A stretch of 64,000 bases of DNA from Diplosphaera chodatii (GCA_032358165.1 JAALGY010000054.1:1116001-1180000); one strand, 5' to 3'; counted from the first letter of the stretch, positions 47,417-60,147 are shown. Program-made: numbers and translations. Notes: generated by a model from the sequence alone, not told the origin.

Positions 47417-48792
47417 ATGTTGGCCCGTGCGGGTGCACTGGCTCGGAGGACGGCGGTCAACCATGTGGCGCAGCTGCCCGCAGCGGGTGTGCAGCCGCAG
47501 CTGGCGTGCGCACAGTTGGCGGGACACGATTACCTGGTGGACCAGCTCGCTGCGCGCTGTAGTTTGCGAATGGCCAGCGGTGGCAACAGCGCCCTGACAA
47601 CGCTGCCCGAGCGGAGCAGTTTGACTGCGACGGCACGGTCGCTGCTAGTAGACACCCTGGACATGGTGAGCCCGCTGACTCCGGCCTTGGCTTTATGCAA
47701 TGTAGCATCACAGCCCTCCGATTGCGCTGGCCGCTGTGGATGTTACACCAACGGTCGATTCACACTGTCAGGCGCCGACCCCTTTTTCTGTAGGTGCGCA
47801 ACTTTGAAAAGGTGGGGCTGACGCGGCAGCAGGCAGAGACGTTAACAGAACACCTGACGGAGGTGCTGTGTTCGCACAAGGAGAAGCTGTCAGAGGCCTA
47901 CGTCACCAAAGCACAGCTGGAAAAGGTGTGCAGGATCGTCCAGAAATTGCTGTGGCATCCGCTTCCATGGTGCTAGATGGGCCATCCATCCCTGATGGTA
48001 ATCCCACACACCTGCCGGGTAGGCTGCTCAACATAGCCATGCTGACACCGGTTGTCTTATCTTCGACGCAGTCAGTGCTAGAGGGCATCTCGCGGGATGC
48101 GGGGTTCAAGAGCGAGGTGCTCAAGGCGCAGGACATGCACCACACCACGCTCAACCGGGAAAGCGAGCGGTTGGCCAACGACGTGTCCAAAGTGCGGTCT
48201 GAAATCAGGTGCCCAGCGTTGCACTGCTTTCTGCCATCAGAACATTCCAGCGTGTGGGAGGAGGATCACATCCCATGGTCATAGCTTCAGACATGAGCGC
48301 GTTGCTGGTGTGCAGGTATGAAGTTGAGAAACTGACGGCGAGCCAGCGGCTGGACCTGAACTTGGAAAAGGGGCGCATGCGAGACGAGCTTCAGGTGTGT
48401 GAAGTGCTGGTGGGACTGGCAAGCTGTGCATGACACATATACGCTGGCAATAGCTCACACACTTTGCTGCCGCCTGACTCGTGGCTGTGCCCAGCCAGCA
48501 TGCTCTCCTGTCACATCGCAGGCGCTGCGGGACAAGAGCAACGAGCTCGAGATCAAGATCGACAAGGAGATCAATGCCCTGAAGGCGGCAGTGGAGCTGA
48601 CTAAGAACGAGACGATCAAGTGAGCCTCATGCCTGTTGCATGCTTCGCAGCGGTGCTGCTGGTGCTGCTGTTGTGTGCTGCATGACTGCGCTTTACGTTG
48701 ACTTTGTGCCTGCGCCCTCCTGCAGGTATTCTTTGGGTATGATGTTTGCGCTGCTGACGGTCGGGCTGGGTGTTGTGCGCCTCATCCGGTGA
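47417..48792 (+). CDS. mitochondrial coiled-coil protein of the CCDC90/FMP32 (MCUR1) family
   Basis: Six exons join in phase to 253 residues: 47417-47665, 47794-47925, 48072-48208, 48316-48394, 48522-48619 and 48726-48792. The first 80 residues are Arg/Ala-rich (MLARAGALARRTAVNHVAQ), as in a mitochondrial presequence. The family core follows: VRNFEKVGLTRQQAETLTEH, AYVTKAQLEKSVLEGISRDA, a coiled coil (LANDVSKVRSEIRYEVEKLT then RLDLNLEKGRMRDELQALRD) and IKIDKEINALKAAVELTKNE. It ends with a membrane helix, YSLGMMFALLTVGLGVVRLI. Members sit in the mitochondrial inner membrane; human MCUR1 affects calcium uniporter assembly and yeast Fmp32 affects complex IV. The alga's function is not determined. 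Confidence 0.87.
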
Positions 48793-49541
48793 TTGGTGTA
48801 CGGCGATCAAGCACACAGACTCCACATTGTGCACGAGGCTTGGCTGCCCAGCGTACTAGCAATGCGACCAGACCGATGTCGAGTGGTTGGTGTGCAGTGT
48901 ATGAGCTTGGGGATTTACACAAATCGAACCCCCATTGTTCAGCAAAGCAGAGCCTGCCGCACAAGAATTGGTGCACCACATGGAAGCTGCGCTGCACCGG
49001 AGCCGACTGACACAGCGCTGAATCACGAACAAGCACACCCTCTACTTGTTTCTGCTCAAGACACGTGGTGGACCACACTCACCCAGCAAGCATACAGTGC
49101 AGGTCCTCGCCTACAGCCTGGCAGGTGCATGCATTGTGCGCCTGCCAAGCTTGCGAAGGCACCGTCAAAGAATCATCACCTCCAGCCCGGCCACCATAGT
49201 AAGGACGACTCCATGACTTTCTTGCCAGGAGCTTGTGTCATCACCAGAGTTGTTCGCAGACACAAACGGAGTGGAAACACTGCTGCGTTGACTCCGCGCT
49301 GCTGCAGCAGCAGGCCATGGCGAACCCGGACACAACCCATAACCGTGGCTTGGGCCATCAACGGCCGCCGTTGCTTGGCCGTCCATCCGCAGCATTTATC
49401 CGCAGCCCTTCACGCCTGCAATTGATCAACCTGCTGTCGAGCAGAGCACTCCCGCTCGTTGGAGTTGCAAACCACACTGGCGGGCAGGCAGGCATTTCGT
49501 TTCGTCCACGACTTCACGCGCGACGTGGGTCATGCGGTGCA
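48793..49541. other. convergent intergenic region, CCDC90-type / PPR genes
   Basis: About 750 bases between two stop codons. No supported gene or signal. Confidence 0.4.
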
Positions 49542-52122
49542 TCAGTCGAACCTGAAGCGCTCTGCCAGCTGCGCTGCCCTGCCGCTGGCGCCGCCCTTGC
49601 GCAGGGCGGCCAACAGTGAGCCGCCGGCTGAGGCGTCCGGCTTCACACCGGCGGCTGTCATGGCTGAAAAGATGGACTCTGCGCTGCGCGCGTCGCCGGC
49701 TGCCGCCGCTGCCCGCAGTGCAGCGCTGTAGAGCTCCAGCTCCGGGGTGAGGCCAGCCCGCGTCATCTCCTCGAGCAGCTGCCGTGCCTGGTGTGTGCCC
49801 CCACAAAAGTCAGGGGTTCTGCTGCGCAGCTCACAGCCAAGCCAGCTGACGGCGGCCTCTGAACTTGTTTCTGGTGCTGCAGACTGCCGCCGTTATGAGG
49901 GCCAACCAAAGGCGGTAGGGTTCAGGTTGTCTGATGTTCTGGGCAGGTCCGTGGCTCACCTGCTTTGAGCGGCCGGCATTCTCGAAAACCAGCAGCAGCG
50001 CGTTGATGCAGGTGCGGGAAGGCTCCACCTGAGCCATCTGCATCTCCAGCCAGACCTCCAGCGCCCGGTTCCAGTCGCCCCGCTTCCCAAGCTGCAGGAA
50101 TAGAGTGCATGGGTTGGTCGGCCCACAAGGACACAAGGAATCGCAGAAAGCCTTTCTCGGACACAGCAGAGACAGGACACGCATGTGTGCTTAACACCAC
50201 AACATGCAGCAGCACCTGCATGATGATGGAGCTGTAGTTGGCGTACGAGGCTGCGAACCCGGCCCGATGCATGCACTCCAGCAGGTCGAGCGCTTTGTCC
50301 GTCTCGTTGTGCCGTTCACACGCTGCGCAATCGCGTACGCATGTTGCTGAGTCAAGCTACCAGTACAGCTTTCCACTCCAGTATGCAACAAGCAAACAGG
50401 CAGCATACGCTGGCAGTTGCTTGCCTGTGAGCAGATTGCTGAAAGTGATCATGTCGGCCTCCCGGCCGGCTGCCTTCATCTCCTCATACACCTGCAATGC
50501 CTTGTCCAGGCGCCCGCCCTTCTCACACGCTGATATCAAGGCCTGTTGGCAAAGTGGGAGGGTATTATGGCTTATCGGTAGCAGATGAGCGTCCTTTGTC
50601 TAGGTGTACATGGTCCTTTGTGCAGGGTGCCATGTGCCAGATGGACGACAGACTCACTGAATATGTGATGGTGTTGGGTACGCAGTCAGGGTCTTGCTGT
50701 GCTGCGTCCTCCTGTTCTCTGAACACCTCGATGGCCTTTTCCCACTGGTTTCCCAGCGCTGAGATGAGCGCCTGCAGGTACCGGGTGATGTGAAACCTGT
50801 TGTCATCCGTTTGTGTACCACACTGGCAAGAGTGACGGTGAGGGGGCCACATGGGCAACCAACTGCACATGCCGTACCGAGTACGTGATGGTGTTTGGAT
50901 GCAGGTCTGACCGCTCTCGCAGCGCTTGCCGCACTTCCATGGCCTGTGAAATTTGGTAGGTGTTGCCGAGTAAGTAATTCAGGGCACCAGGCAAATTCTT
51001 CCACACAAACTGGAGCATGCACAACTTGTCAACATCCACCCTGCACAACGAGCATATCTTCGGTTGGATCGTCTCACCTTCTGCCAGGCCTTTGGCGACC
51101 TGTCCTTGCTGCACAGCTGCAGCAGCGAGGTGAAGCCGCGCACACCCGGCTTGAAGGGCGCGTCTGAGATGATACGCTGCACCTCGCCAGGGGTCGGCGA
51201 CGCGTGCCAAACAGCCGATTTGAGCTGCTCCTGCAGTGTGTACATTGGATGTGTATTGGCTACAACTGCCAGGCCAGCAGTCTTGCCATCGAAGTTGCTT
51301 GCGTCTCAGCGTCAATGCACGTCAGCACCATCGTCGCTGGCGCTTGTCCGGCGGCCAGCGGCTGCGGTGCCGTCCAAGGTGAGGATCCTGTGTTTAACAG
51401 ACAGGAGGTGAGCAGCCGTCGCCACGTGATCGCAAGTGCACACATGCTACGAATGCACATGATCAACACTGGACGACCCACAGGAGGGCTGTCCCCAGCA
51501 GTGCTGTTGATGCATTGCATGCATCATAAATGTATCTGATTGTGAAGAACGTGCCGGATCTGTAGGGGCGCTCTGCTCCGCCAGTCCTGTTGCTCGGTCC
51601 CTGGTCCCTGCTTCGGCCACCCGGGCCGCTGCCTGGCGAACTGCGGCGCCCATCCGCCTCCTGGCTGCCTGCAGACGCCATTGCGTGCCTAGGATCGCCC
51701 AGTGGGCCTCGAGTCCGCGGGGCGCTGCCTGAGAACAGTATGTTGAGTCTTGATGAGTGCAGTCGTGTGCATTCACGAGCCGCTGTTGTCGTGCGCTGCG
51801 TTCTGTGGATCGACAAGACGACTTGGCTGTAGCTCAACGCTGCTAGCGTTCTGCCCAGGGCTTGCCTGCACCTACGACAAGTACTTTTGCCGGTGGCGGA
51901 AGCAGGGCGGATGTTGCAAGAAGTGGCAACACTCGAGACGCTGCTGAACCCTGGACCTGGTGCCTGAAGTGATGCCGTCATGTCGTGCAATTGTTTGCCG
52001 TACTTATAAGGTAGCAGGCTGGCAGCGTGGACGGACAATCCCTTCCCCTTTGCTGCCAACCTCTCAACGGTACTTCCCGACTCCTCGACACCGCCAGTAG
52101 GTGCAGCGCCTGGGCTGCTCAT
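49542..52122 (-). CDS. pentatricopeptide repeat (PPR) protein, probably organelle-targeted
   Basis: Several exons on the minus strand each carry PPR units with the usual F/Y-x-x-L-I-x-A-C and K-A-L-x-V-x-E-M pattern. Examples are GVRGFTSLLQLCSKDRSPKA, PNTITYSVALISALGNQWEK then AIEVFREQEDAAQQ, ALISACEKGGRLDKALQVY then EEMKAAGREADMITFSNLLT, LDLLECMHRAGFAASYAN, GDWNRALEVWLEMQMAQVEP, EEMTRAGLTPELELYSAALR and SIFSAMTAAGVKPDASAGG. The stop is at 49542. The first exon from ATG 52122 is Ser/Thr/Arg-rich and may include a transit peptide. PPR proteins bind organellar RNAs and control their stability, processing or translation. The PNTITYS-type repeats resemble the plastid rbcL maturation factor MRL1, but I cannot confirm that. 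At least seven repeats are visible. Confidence 0.85.
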
Positions 52123-52189
52123 AGGCGAGACTGTTCAGAAGCCACAGCATGAAACATGACGGTCTGACAATTACAGTATCCCTCTGACG

Positions 52190-52216
52190 CCAAAATCCAA
52201 CCACCAAAATCCAACC
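52190..52216. repeat. 13-bp direct repeat, two copies
   Basis: CCAAAATCCAACC occurs at 52190-52202 and again at 52204-52216, in the 117-base gap between the PPR gene start and the CDC50 gene stop. Confidence 0.8.
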
Positions 52217-52239
52217 AGCTTACTTGACAATAATGGCAC

Positions 52240-53911
52240 CTAGCTCAGTTCCTGGCGGTTCCAGGACAGCAGCCGCACATCGCCCAGTTTGCGTGGCCAA
52301 CGCCACAAGGCAGCACCAAATGCCAGCGCACTTGCAAAGGCGACGCAGCCCACCACCAGGTAGGCAATGCCCAGAAAGTCGTTTCGTCCTCCCAGCCACG
52401 ACATTGTGCTCAGCACCACCTGTAACGGGTGGCATTGTCTTGGGCAGTCTCTGATCCTGCACGCCAGTGCATCGACAGCAGATGTGCTGTGTACTGATAC
52501 ATACATGTGAGCAGAGCGCACACCCTTTTCTTGCCGCCATAGCGGTAGCTGTTGTAGCGGTTGCGGATGGTGATGCGGATGGCAGCGCCCGCTGGGATGT
52601 CTGTTTCAATGCGGCCCCAGAGCTTGCGGAACTTTGGCAGCGCGGCCGTGCGCATCCACACGATAAAGTGCTCATCGTCCTTGATGGGTCCTGTATCCTT
52701 ACACGTCCTGTGTCATCCAAATAGTAGCCGGTATGTTAACATGCAACTCCTGCACGTGGACAGTGCCCAAACCTGTTATGGTGCCGCCGCCCCGTGCTGC
52801 GATGTCCGTATTGAAGTTGTGTGCCTCTTGAGAACCAAATTTCTTGGACCTATCGCTCTTCCATGCTATGTCTGTGTCATTGATCGGCAGCTCTGTCGTT
52901 GCTGTGGCCACAGTCCTTGACTGCAGTGCTGCCTGAAGCAGATGCAACAAGCGCAGGCCATCGGAAGAACCATGCAACGAACAAAGCGCGCAGAGAAGAT
53001 AAAAGCTCCATAAGGTGCACAGGGAGTGCACACCGTGAATGTGTCGTTGAAGTTGGACCACGCCACCAGGCCGCACGGGTCCACCTCCTTGGACATGTCG
53101 CCATCCAGGTACTGCTGTGGCGAGCAGTCGGATAGCGACTTGGCCTTCTCACCGCGTAGCTGCGCATCACTGCGGCTCTTCACATACCTGCACACATATA
53201 AGCCGTGCTATGCACATCCGCAACATGAACCAGCACAGCACAGCAGTACTTGGTTGAAAATTAGGGACCTTCGGTGGTTTTGGTAGTAGTTGTCTAGTTC
53301 GTAGTACAGGAAGATGGGCTCCTTCATCTTGCTCGGCGTTTGCAGGACCACTGAGCATGGCAGCCCGCCGCCACCAAGCTGCAAAGGAGTTTTGCAGCTA
53401 TGAAACCATTCGCTGTGCACATGACTGTCAAGGGTGGGCGCACTGCGCTTCACATGCGCTGCACCAGCTTGATGATCATCAGGTCGGGAACCTGTAGCAA
53501 TGCTGCATCTCTCTGGGCGTTGGTAGCAGTCACGAACGCCGAGCCTAAACAGACGTCATCGTAGCGTGCAGACACTTCCACCACCTGGACGTGCAATCAG
53601 GCATCACATTCATGTTTCGGACATGCAACTGGACAAGTGCCTCTTACACCGATGCAGCCTTACTGATCTGGATGCCACCAAGCACACGGTCCCGATCGGG
53701 ACGAACACAACACCAACAAGAAACAAAATGATTAAAACCTGCATGAAACAATACGACTTCGGCCTGTCGCTGCAACCACCATGCGCATGTGCGATAAGCG
53801 TACACATTCTCAAATACATATTGCCTACCCAGTCTGGTGTCAGCAGTGGTCGAAATGCCGGAAGTTCCTGCTGTGTAAGCTTCGAATCTGCATATGCAGG
53901 CTTGCGTTCAA
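52240..53911 (-). CDS. CDC50/LEM3/ALIS family, P4-ATPase (lipid flippase) beta subunit
   Basis: The first located exon starts at 53911 and reads VERKPAYADSKLTQQELPAF then RPLLTPDW. Next is the first membrane helix, QVLIILFLVGVVFVPIGTVC, then VVEVSARYDDVCL, MKEPIFLYYELDNYYQNHRR, YVKSRSDAQLRGEKAKSLSD, MSKEVDPCGLVAWSNFNDTF, FRKLWGRIETDIPAG, and the second membrane helix FLGIAYLVVGCVAFASALAF. The stop is TAG 52240-52242. These are hallmark CDC50 blocks: the YYQNHRRYVKSRSD stretch, PCGLxAWSxFNDT and two terminal membrane spans around a luminal domain. The subunit brings P4-ATPases out of the ER and supports phospholipid flipping. The true start codon, upstream of 53911, was not located. Confidence 0.9.
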
Positions 53912-54396
53912 CTGGCCATCAATGTTAGCAGTGCCATGGTGACAGTCGCATGGCTGGACTATCACTCACATTTGGGCTCACGGCTCTTCGTGCCGACATG
54001 AGACTGCTGAGAATCATGCTCTGAGTTTCCTGCCATGGCATGCCTGACCGCAGGCCACAGCCTGGATCATGCACTGCTTCGACAACGAAGGATTGCCGCG
54101 GGTCTCACGTTGCTTACGCATGCACGCGCAACACTACCCAGTGCTTGACATCTGCAGCAGCCTCCTTAGCAATTCACCGGTATCACGCAATCACGTCCGC
54201 CACCTCTGCAAGCAGAGCACCTCTCTTCGCGTGTGGTCATTTCCAAGAAAAACGCTCAGCCGCCCTGTACTAGTCAGCTCCCAAATGGCACATCACAGCG
54301 TGACAATTTCCACTCATCTGATCTGTATGGTTCGCTCTATGTACAGTGCAGGTCATTGCACACTTCTGTCACTGCTGCTGCCTGACAGGCCCTCCC
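53912..54396. other. region upstream of CDC50 gene, 3' flank of GNAT gene
   Basis: About 485 bases. It probably contains the missing first CDC50 exon and its promoter, but I could not define them. Confidence 0.35.
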
Positions 54397-55616
54397 TCAT
54401 CTTCGCACAGGCTTAGCCATCAGGATGCGGGTGCGCCCCATGATAAACGGTGGCGCAATTCTGTCGAGCTCTTGGAAGCCAGCCTGCACATACAGCCGCA
54501 GAGCCGCTGTGTTGTCCGCGAAAAGATGCAGCGCCAACCACTTCTGCATCCAGGTGCCTGCATGGCATTAACGTCGAGCATGGTCACAGAGCCAACTCTG
54601 GTAGTACAAGCCTGATGTTCACGAGGATGCTTGTGGACAGCAGCATCGAATCACATGCAGCAATGCTCACCCGCCATCTCCTCCGATGCTGACAGCAGTG
54701 CTTGCGCTGCACCTTGGCGCCGCAGCGCCTTATCGACTGCCATGGAGCTGCATGCATGCACCGCGGTGTTAAGCAGGGACACTCTGAGCCGTGCAAGGGA
54801 CAGCGCAGCAAACTACCACTAGACCTGCAAAGTGTGAGTAAGGACGAACCTGAGGTAAGCATACTGGTCGACTGCTTCTGGCAGCTTGCGAAGCACCTCC
54901 TGCAGGTGGACTCATGCACCGTCTGCATGGCACGGCTAGAAGTCTATATGTCACCCTGGCGCTTCCCAGCAGCACATGCCAATGATGCTGATCGACTCGC
55001 AATGTACCTTGTCCTTCTGCAGGGACACATCAGCGACGCCAACTGCCCGGCGCTCCCCGCCGCTTCGTTCAGCAACAAGGCACGCAAACCTGCATTGAGG
55101 CACAGCAGGCGTCCCCTGATGACAGCCGTCTGCGTCCTGCAATGCACGCTGCACAGTGCACCTGGCACCCATTACCAGAGCTGGCGTCACCTATCAGGAG
55201 TGTTGTACAACAGCTTCTGCTTCAGCGTAGACACCACCTCTGCCCTGCGGATTAAGCAATAAAATCACCACCAGGTCAAACATGTAGTGCATTGTGCGCC
55301 ACATCGTAGGCATTTGTGCGTATGTAGGCCTCACCTGAATGTCATACTTGACAGCGCATTAAGCAGCGGCAGCTTTGGCGGCGTGTGGAATCCCTCGAAC
55401 TGGACCTGTGCTGCCCACATGAGCTCGTCCTCTGTCAGCTGGCGGACACGCCACCTGCCATTTCCCGGTGCTGCGCCGCCGGGCCACCGCCGCGCTGCCA
55501 GTTGCGAGCGGCACTGACGGCTCAAGCGGGACACTTGCCTCTGAAGCTGCCGGTGCAATACCTGTGACGCTTGGTGATGCCATGCACCCAGCCGCAGCGG
55601 GAGTGATGGCCTGCAT
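54397..55616 (-). CDS. GNAT-family N-acetyltransferase, possibly plastid-targeted
   Basis: The likely start is ATG 55616, followed by an Ala/Ser/Pro-rich leader (MQAITPAAAGCMASPSVTG). The acetyltransferase exons read WRVRQLTEDELMWAAQVQF, AEVVSTLKQKLLYNTPDR, ACLVAERSGGERRAVGVAD then VSLQKD, and the acetyl-CoA motif AVDKALRRQGAAQALLSASE, which is the R/Q-x-x-G-x-A loop. The last exon reads WLALHLFADNTAALRLYVQA then GFQELDRIAPPFIMGRTRIL, with stop 54397-54399. LHLFADNTAALRLYVQAGF is the classical C-terminal GNAT block. Plant plastids hold several GNATs that acetylate protein N-termini or lysines. The leader makes plastid targeting possible. A frame change between the leader and the domain implies a short intron at about 55560-55510 that I could not fix. 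Confidence 0.85.
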
Positions 55617-56413
55617 TATACATGACAGCACAGTTGGCCGCTGATTTACTACTCCTGATTTACCACCCTGACACAAGAAGGGAACAGACGTCACTTTCCC
55701 GAACCTGTTGCGGCGGTGCGAGCTGCAGAGTGTGCGCTGGCAGGATACCCTGGGCGCCGCTGATGAGCATGGCATGCTCACAGGCAACGCAGCGGCTGAT
55801 GCCCCAATGCTGCGGCAGCCTCAAAAGGATGCAAGCGACTCCTGCTTCTCAAAGTTTATTTGCCGTGACCGACACGGCAGCTCTAAGTGATATCAGTTGG
55901 ACGATGCCGCTTGCATGTGGGACACCTCCCGGCCAACTACACTCGCGGCGCTGCTCATGCACGCCCAATGCAGCGGAGGAACATGTGCACGTGCATACAG
56001 TGACTTCCTTGCTGTCGTCAGTTTGCTTGCTGCAAGTGGAAGCGCTGGCGTAGTGTGCTCCCTCGATGTGGTGTCAGGACTATCATTTCAATGGTCATGT
56101 GTGCACCTCTGCACCATGCCCGTACATAACACGCAGTTTTGCCGACTTGTAATGTGTCCTACACACATGAATTGCACGTTTGTACCTGCAGTCCTTCTCC
56201 AGAAATCACTCGCGACTAGAGGTGGGGCTCCCGGCGGGTTTGCGCTGTGAAAATATTGATGTGCAAGTGCAAGCGCATCCGCCATGCTGACCGCATAGTG
56301 GCAGGCAGCCCTTGCGTAAGCTGAAGGGGCCGCAGCACACCGCACACTGCCCAACACGACTCACAGGAAGGGATCTTGTGCTGTGAGGCTCGGCCAGCGA
56401 CACAACATCGGTC
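55617..56413. promoter_or_regulatory. divergent promoter region, GNAT / TCF25
   Basis: About 800 bases between outward-facing start codons. No defined element or supported ORF. Confidence 0.35.
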
Positions 56414-59400
56414 ATGTCCGTGCGGAACCTTGCGCGGCTGCGCGCCCAGCAGGAGTTGCCGCCAGCAGTTGCCAGCGACAGCGACACAGCATCCGATGAA
56501 GAGGACGCGCATCCCCAGCAGCTTGCATTCAACCCTTTCGACCTGATCCAGGATGATGAGGACAGCGCGAGTGAGGCAGATGCAGATGCAGCAGCCTCTC
56601 CCCCGCAGTCCCCGCCTCGACCCGCAGCGGTGCCGCAACAGCAGCAGCGACAGAACGCCAGCAACTCGGCGGCAAAGTCTCGCAGCCAGCAGAAAGCTGG
56701 CAAAGCTGCGGCAGGCAGCAAGGGTGGCCGCAGGGGTGCCATGGCAGTCAAGCATGGTGTCGGCGAGGAGGCAGATCTGGACCAGCTACTGAAAGAACTG
56801 GACATGGCCCCGGGACAGGTGTCCACATGCAGTCAATCACGGTGTCTACTGCTGCATGCCTCAATCAGCCAGAGGAGCTGATGCACCATGTAGTATGACG
56901 TTGCATGCAGGTGCGCTCTGCCGCAATGGAACGCACGGATGACAAGCCACCACTCTTGGCAGTCAGCACGAAGCTACTCAAGGGTGATGAGGAGCTGCGG
57001 CGCATCTTCGGGTCCAGCGTCATTGCCGAGGAGGCTCGTGAAGCTCGACAGGGTGCGCTATTTCAGTGAACGTATCATGTGTTGCTGTGCCAATGGTCTG
57101 CATCCGTCGCATGGTCGATGTGACATTGCATCACCGTTCAACTCTACGCAGATGGACAGCGGCGGGGCAGGCTGCATGGGCGGGCGCTGAAGCGTGGCGT
57201 GCTCGTCACCCCTGGCCAGCACTGGCCGCCACTGCAGGGTGGTCTGTCCATGGAAGTAACAGGTGCGGTGGGGAAAGATCACAAATGTGCACAAGTATGT
57301 GCACTGTTCTTAAGTTAAGCCTGAATTGATGTGAGCTGCAGAGCATTCAATGCACCGCTGCAGAAACAACCTCCACAGGCCAGCAGCTTTTCGCGTACAC
57401 CTACTCCTCAAGCTACTCAGCGGCACAGGTCGTCTTCGAGGAGGCGCAGGTAATGTTGTACAAAATCAGCTGTTTAAAAAGAGTATGGGATGTGCAGTCT
57501 TCCCCTGCACGCCTGGGGCACATACTGATAACGGTCGCATGTGATGCAGGAGTCACACGAACCAAATGCGATAGCAGAGCTGCTGCATCACTCCCCATAC
57601 CACACGGATGCCTTGTTGACAATGTCAGAGCTTTACAGGGTGGGTGTTGTGCATTTTCCGCCTGCCATGCTCATCCTGTGCCGCTTTCCTATGTGCTGTG
57701 CTTGCACGGTGATCTTGAGCGCAAAGCCGTGGCATCTGACTGCCTGCAGTCCATGGGCGAGCAATCTACAGCAGACGACATGCTGGACCGGTGCCTGTAT
57801 GCCTTCGAGATGGCATGGCATCACAGCTTCAGCGTTGCGACGGCGAACTGCATGCTGGATCCAGAGCGCAAAGAAAACAAAGGCTTCTTTGAGGCGTTGT
57901 TCCGCCAGCTGCAGGTGCATCATGTTGCACGTCTGGTTCATGGTGTATGCAGCAGACAGTGCACGGCGTCACAACAGCCTTTTTCTGTGCACATGTGCTT
58001 GGCGATGTTGTGCTTCGGTTGAGATCTGGTGCTGGCGTTCCAGAGGCTGAGTCGCCGGGGTCTGCATCGGCCCGCGCTCGAGATCGCAAAGCTGCTCCTG
58101 GCGCTGGACTGGCATGACCCCACAGGCAGGCTTCCTTGCCACAGCCGGCTGCCTTCCCATCACGCTTGCTTGCCCTTATTTGCCGGGCAAGCGCCCCAAG
58201 CATCATGTGACGGTCGAGCTGCATTAACTGCGGAAAGTGGGTCGCACTTTGTCAAATGCAGGCATGCTGTTCTACCTGGACTACTTGGCAGTATGCGCTC
58301 AGGCGTACGACTTTCTGCAGCGATTCATCATGGAGTGGGACGCAGGGCGCAGCATCCTGCTGCTGCCCAACTGGGCATTTTCCCTGGCCCTTGTATCTTT
58401 TCAACGGTCGCAGTCGATGCCAGGTGCGCAGTGAACACTGCCACACCAAGCATCGTGCATGAGAGTCACGCATCTGCACAGGAGCTCTGTTGTAGCATGC
58501 TTCGACAGACATGCCGGCTTGGCACATGCAGAATCCGCAGACAGCAGTCCTGAGGACGCCAGGCAGAAGGCCAGCGAGGATCTGTCACGGGCAGTGGCGG
58601 TGTTTCCATTTGCTGTCAGGAAGCTGATGGAGCGCCTCAACGATCAGGGCGTCGGTGCGCACCCTGTCCACTGGCCATCTGGCTTTGCCAACGGCACACC
58701 TCTCAACATGTTTGGTGGCAACTGCAGCCGTTTTGAACAGCTGCAAGTTTGTGCTCAAGACCGGAACCATTGAGTGCAGGCCGTGGCCTGGAATGGCAGG
58801 CCCTGCTGGCAGAGCCGCACTTTGCAGATGCAGACGACAACGGCAGCGCCACGTTTGGGCACATGGTCGCACTCTTTGTTGAGCGGCACCATCAGCTGTG
58901 GAAGGTGCGGGATAGCTTCTGTATCCCTGGGTCACTGTTGATGTGCCTGGTGGCGGTCCTGAACGAGCACATGTCTGTTGTGCGCAGCTGCAGGCGCAGG
59001 CTCTTGCGGCTTTCGACAGACCATCGTGAAACCTATTGACGGTGGGCATTTCCCCTGCGAGTCACAGCCGCAGGATGTTCAGGACTGGCTGCGTGATGTC
59101 TGCAAGCGCGTCGTCGCAGCCGGGGGCCACAACGGCGTGCCATTGGCGGACTGGGCGCCAGTGGTCACGGATGCATTCCCAGCAGGAGAGCCGGACCGCA
59201 TAGCCCACCTGCGCACCCAGGACTTTGGCGACAGCACTGCTGTGGCGCTGCCGCCTGAGGTGGCCCCACAGCCACTAGCCGCACCTGGGCCACTTTACAC
59301 TGGGCATTTTGCCAGGGACACGAATCACATGCATCACAAGCTGGTGCCATGTCAGCAGGTGAGCTGCCAGCTGTGCTGCTGCAGGAGGTGCAAGCGGCAA

Positions 59401-59896
59401 TGCAGGCGCAGGCGCAGGAGCGGCAGGCGGCAGATGTGCTGCAGCAGGTGCAAATCCTTTTCCCATACTGCCCTCTTGCCATAGGCCGCAACAGGCACTT
59501 CAGCTGGTATGCGGCACGGTACACCACACGTCATATTGCTGCTGCAGGTGCGGGCACAGCTGCAGGCCCAGGGCCGCGATCCAGCCCAGGCGGAGGCCGC
59601 CCTGGCAGCAATGCAGCATGCGGCCGCAAACGGGGAGCCGAGCAATGTGCAGGACATGGGCGTCGTGGAGGCGCTGCTCCGATCACTCGTGAGTCTGTTG
59701 TTCTCGGAAGCTATGCTGCCGGTAGCCTTCCACGCTCCCCGCATTGCTCTGTGCCTGATGTGGTGTCTGTTTGAGCAACAGCTAATGCCTTTACTATGCG
59801 CCCCAGGCGCCCTGGTTCAACGCCGGGCCTGGCCCGCCACCTGAGGGCACCGAGCCGGGCACAGAAGGAGCAGACGGCAGAGATGCCGGCCAATGA
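56414..59896 (+). CDS. TCF25: TCF25 / Rqc1, ribosome quality control complex subunit
   Basis: Fourteen exons join in phase to 653 residues, close to human TCF25 (676). Exon 1, 56414-56818, starts MSVRNLARLRAQQELPP and is acidic, ending in a basic Ser/Gln stretch. Family blocks follow: LLKGDEELRRIFGSSVIAEE, RALKRGVLVTPGQHWPPLQG, QQLFAYTYSSSYSAAQVVF, NAIAELLHHSPYHTDALLTM, CLYAFEMAWHHSFSVATANC, GLHRPALEIAKLLLALDWHD then PTGMLFYLDYLAVC, DFLQRFIMEWDAGRSILLLP, EDARQKASEDLSRAVAVFP and GHMVALFVERHHQLWK. The last exon, 59807-59896, ends PPEGTEPGTEGADGRDAGQ. Rqc1/TCF25 works with Ltn1 and Rqc2 on stalled 60S subunits, helping form degradative ubiquitin chains on trapped nascent peptides. The intron 58126-58261 uses a GC donor. 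Confidence 0.94.
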
Positions 59897-59955
59897 CAGC
59901 TGTGCTTGCCCCGGTGGAAAACTAGCATGAGTTTGCCAATGCTGCTCACATATAT

Positions 59956-59983
59956 GAAGTCAGCTACACATGTAGCTGACTTC
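59956..59983. repeat. perfect 13-bp inverted repeat
   Basis: GAAGTCAGCTACA at 59956-59968 is followed after two bases by its exact reverse complement at 59971-59983. It lies 60 bases past the TCF25 stop, in the probable 3' UTR. Confidence 0.85.
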
Positions 59984-60147
59984 ACCCCCAGATTCCATGG
60001 AAAACCCTATCCCCTGGATCAGATCATCCCGATCATTTGCGTCACGACGTCTATTCTTTGCTTCGAGTCAACACATGGCGACTGTCGCCGTGCACAAGAT
60101 CGCGCAGCATTGCAGTTGAGACCCGCAGCAGCACATTTATACATCAG

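Noticed and set aside
59259..59385. Apparent 26-base micro-intron or frame switch near the 3' end of TCF25
   Set aside because: A donor at 59260 (GAG|GTGGCC) gives a normal 125-base intron that keeps phase into the EVQAAMQ exon.
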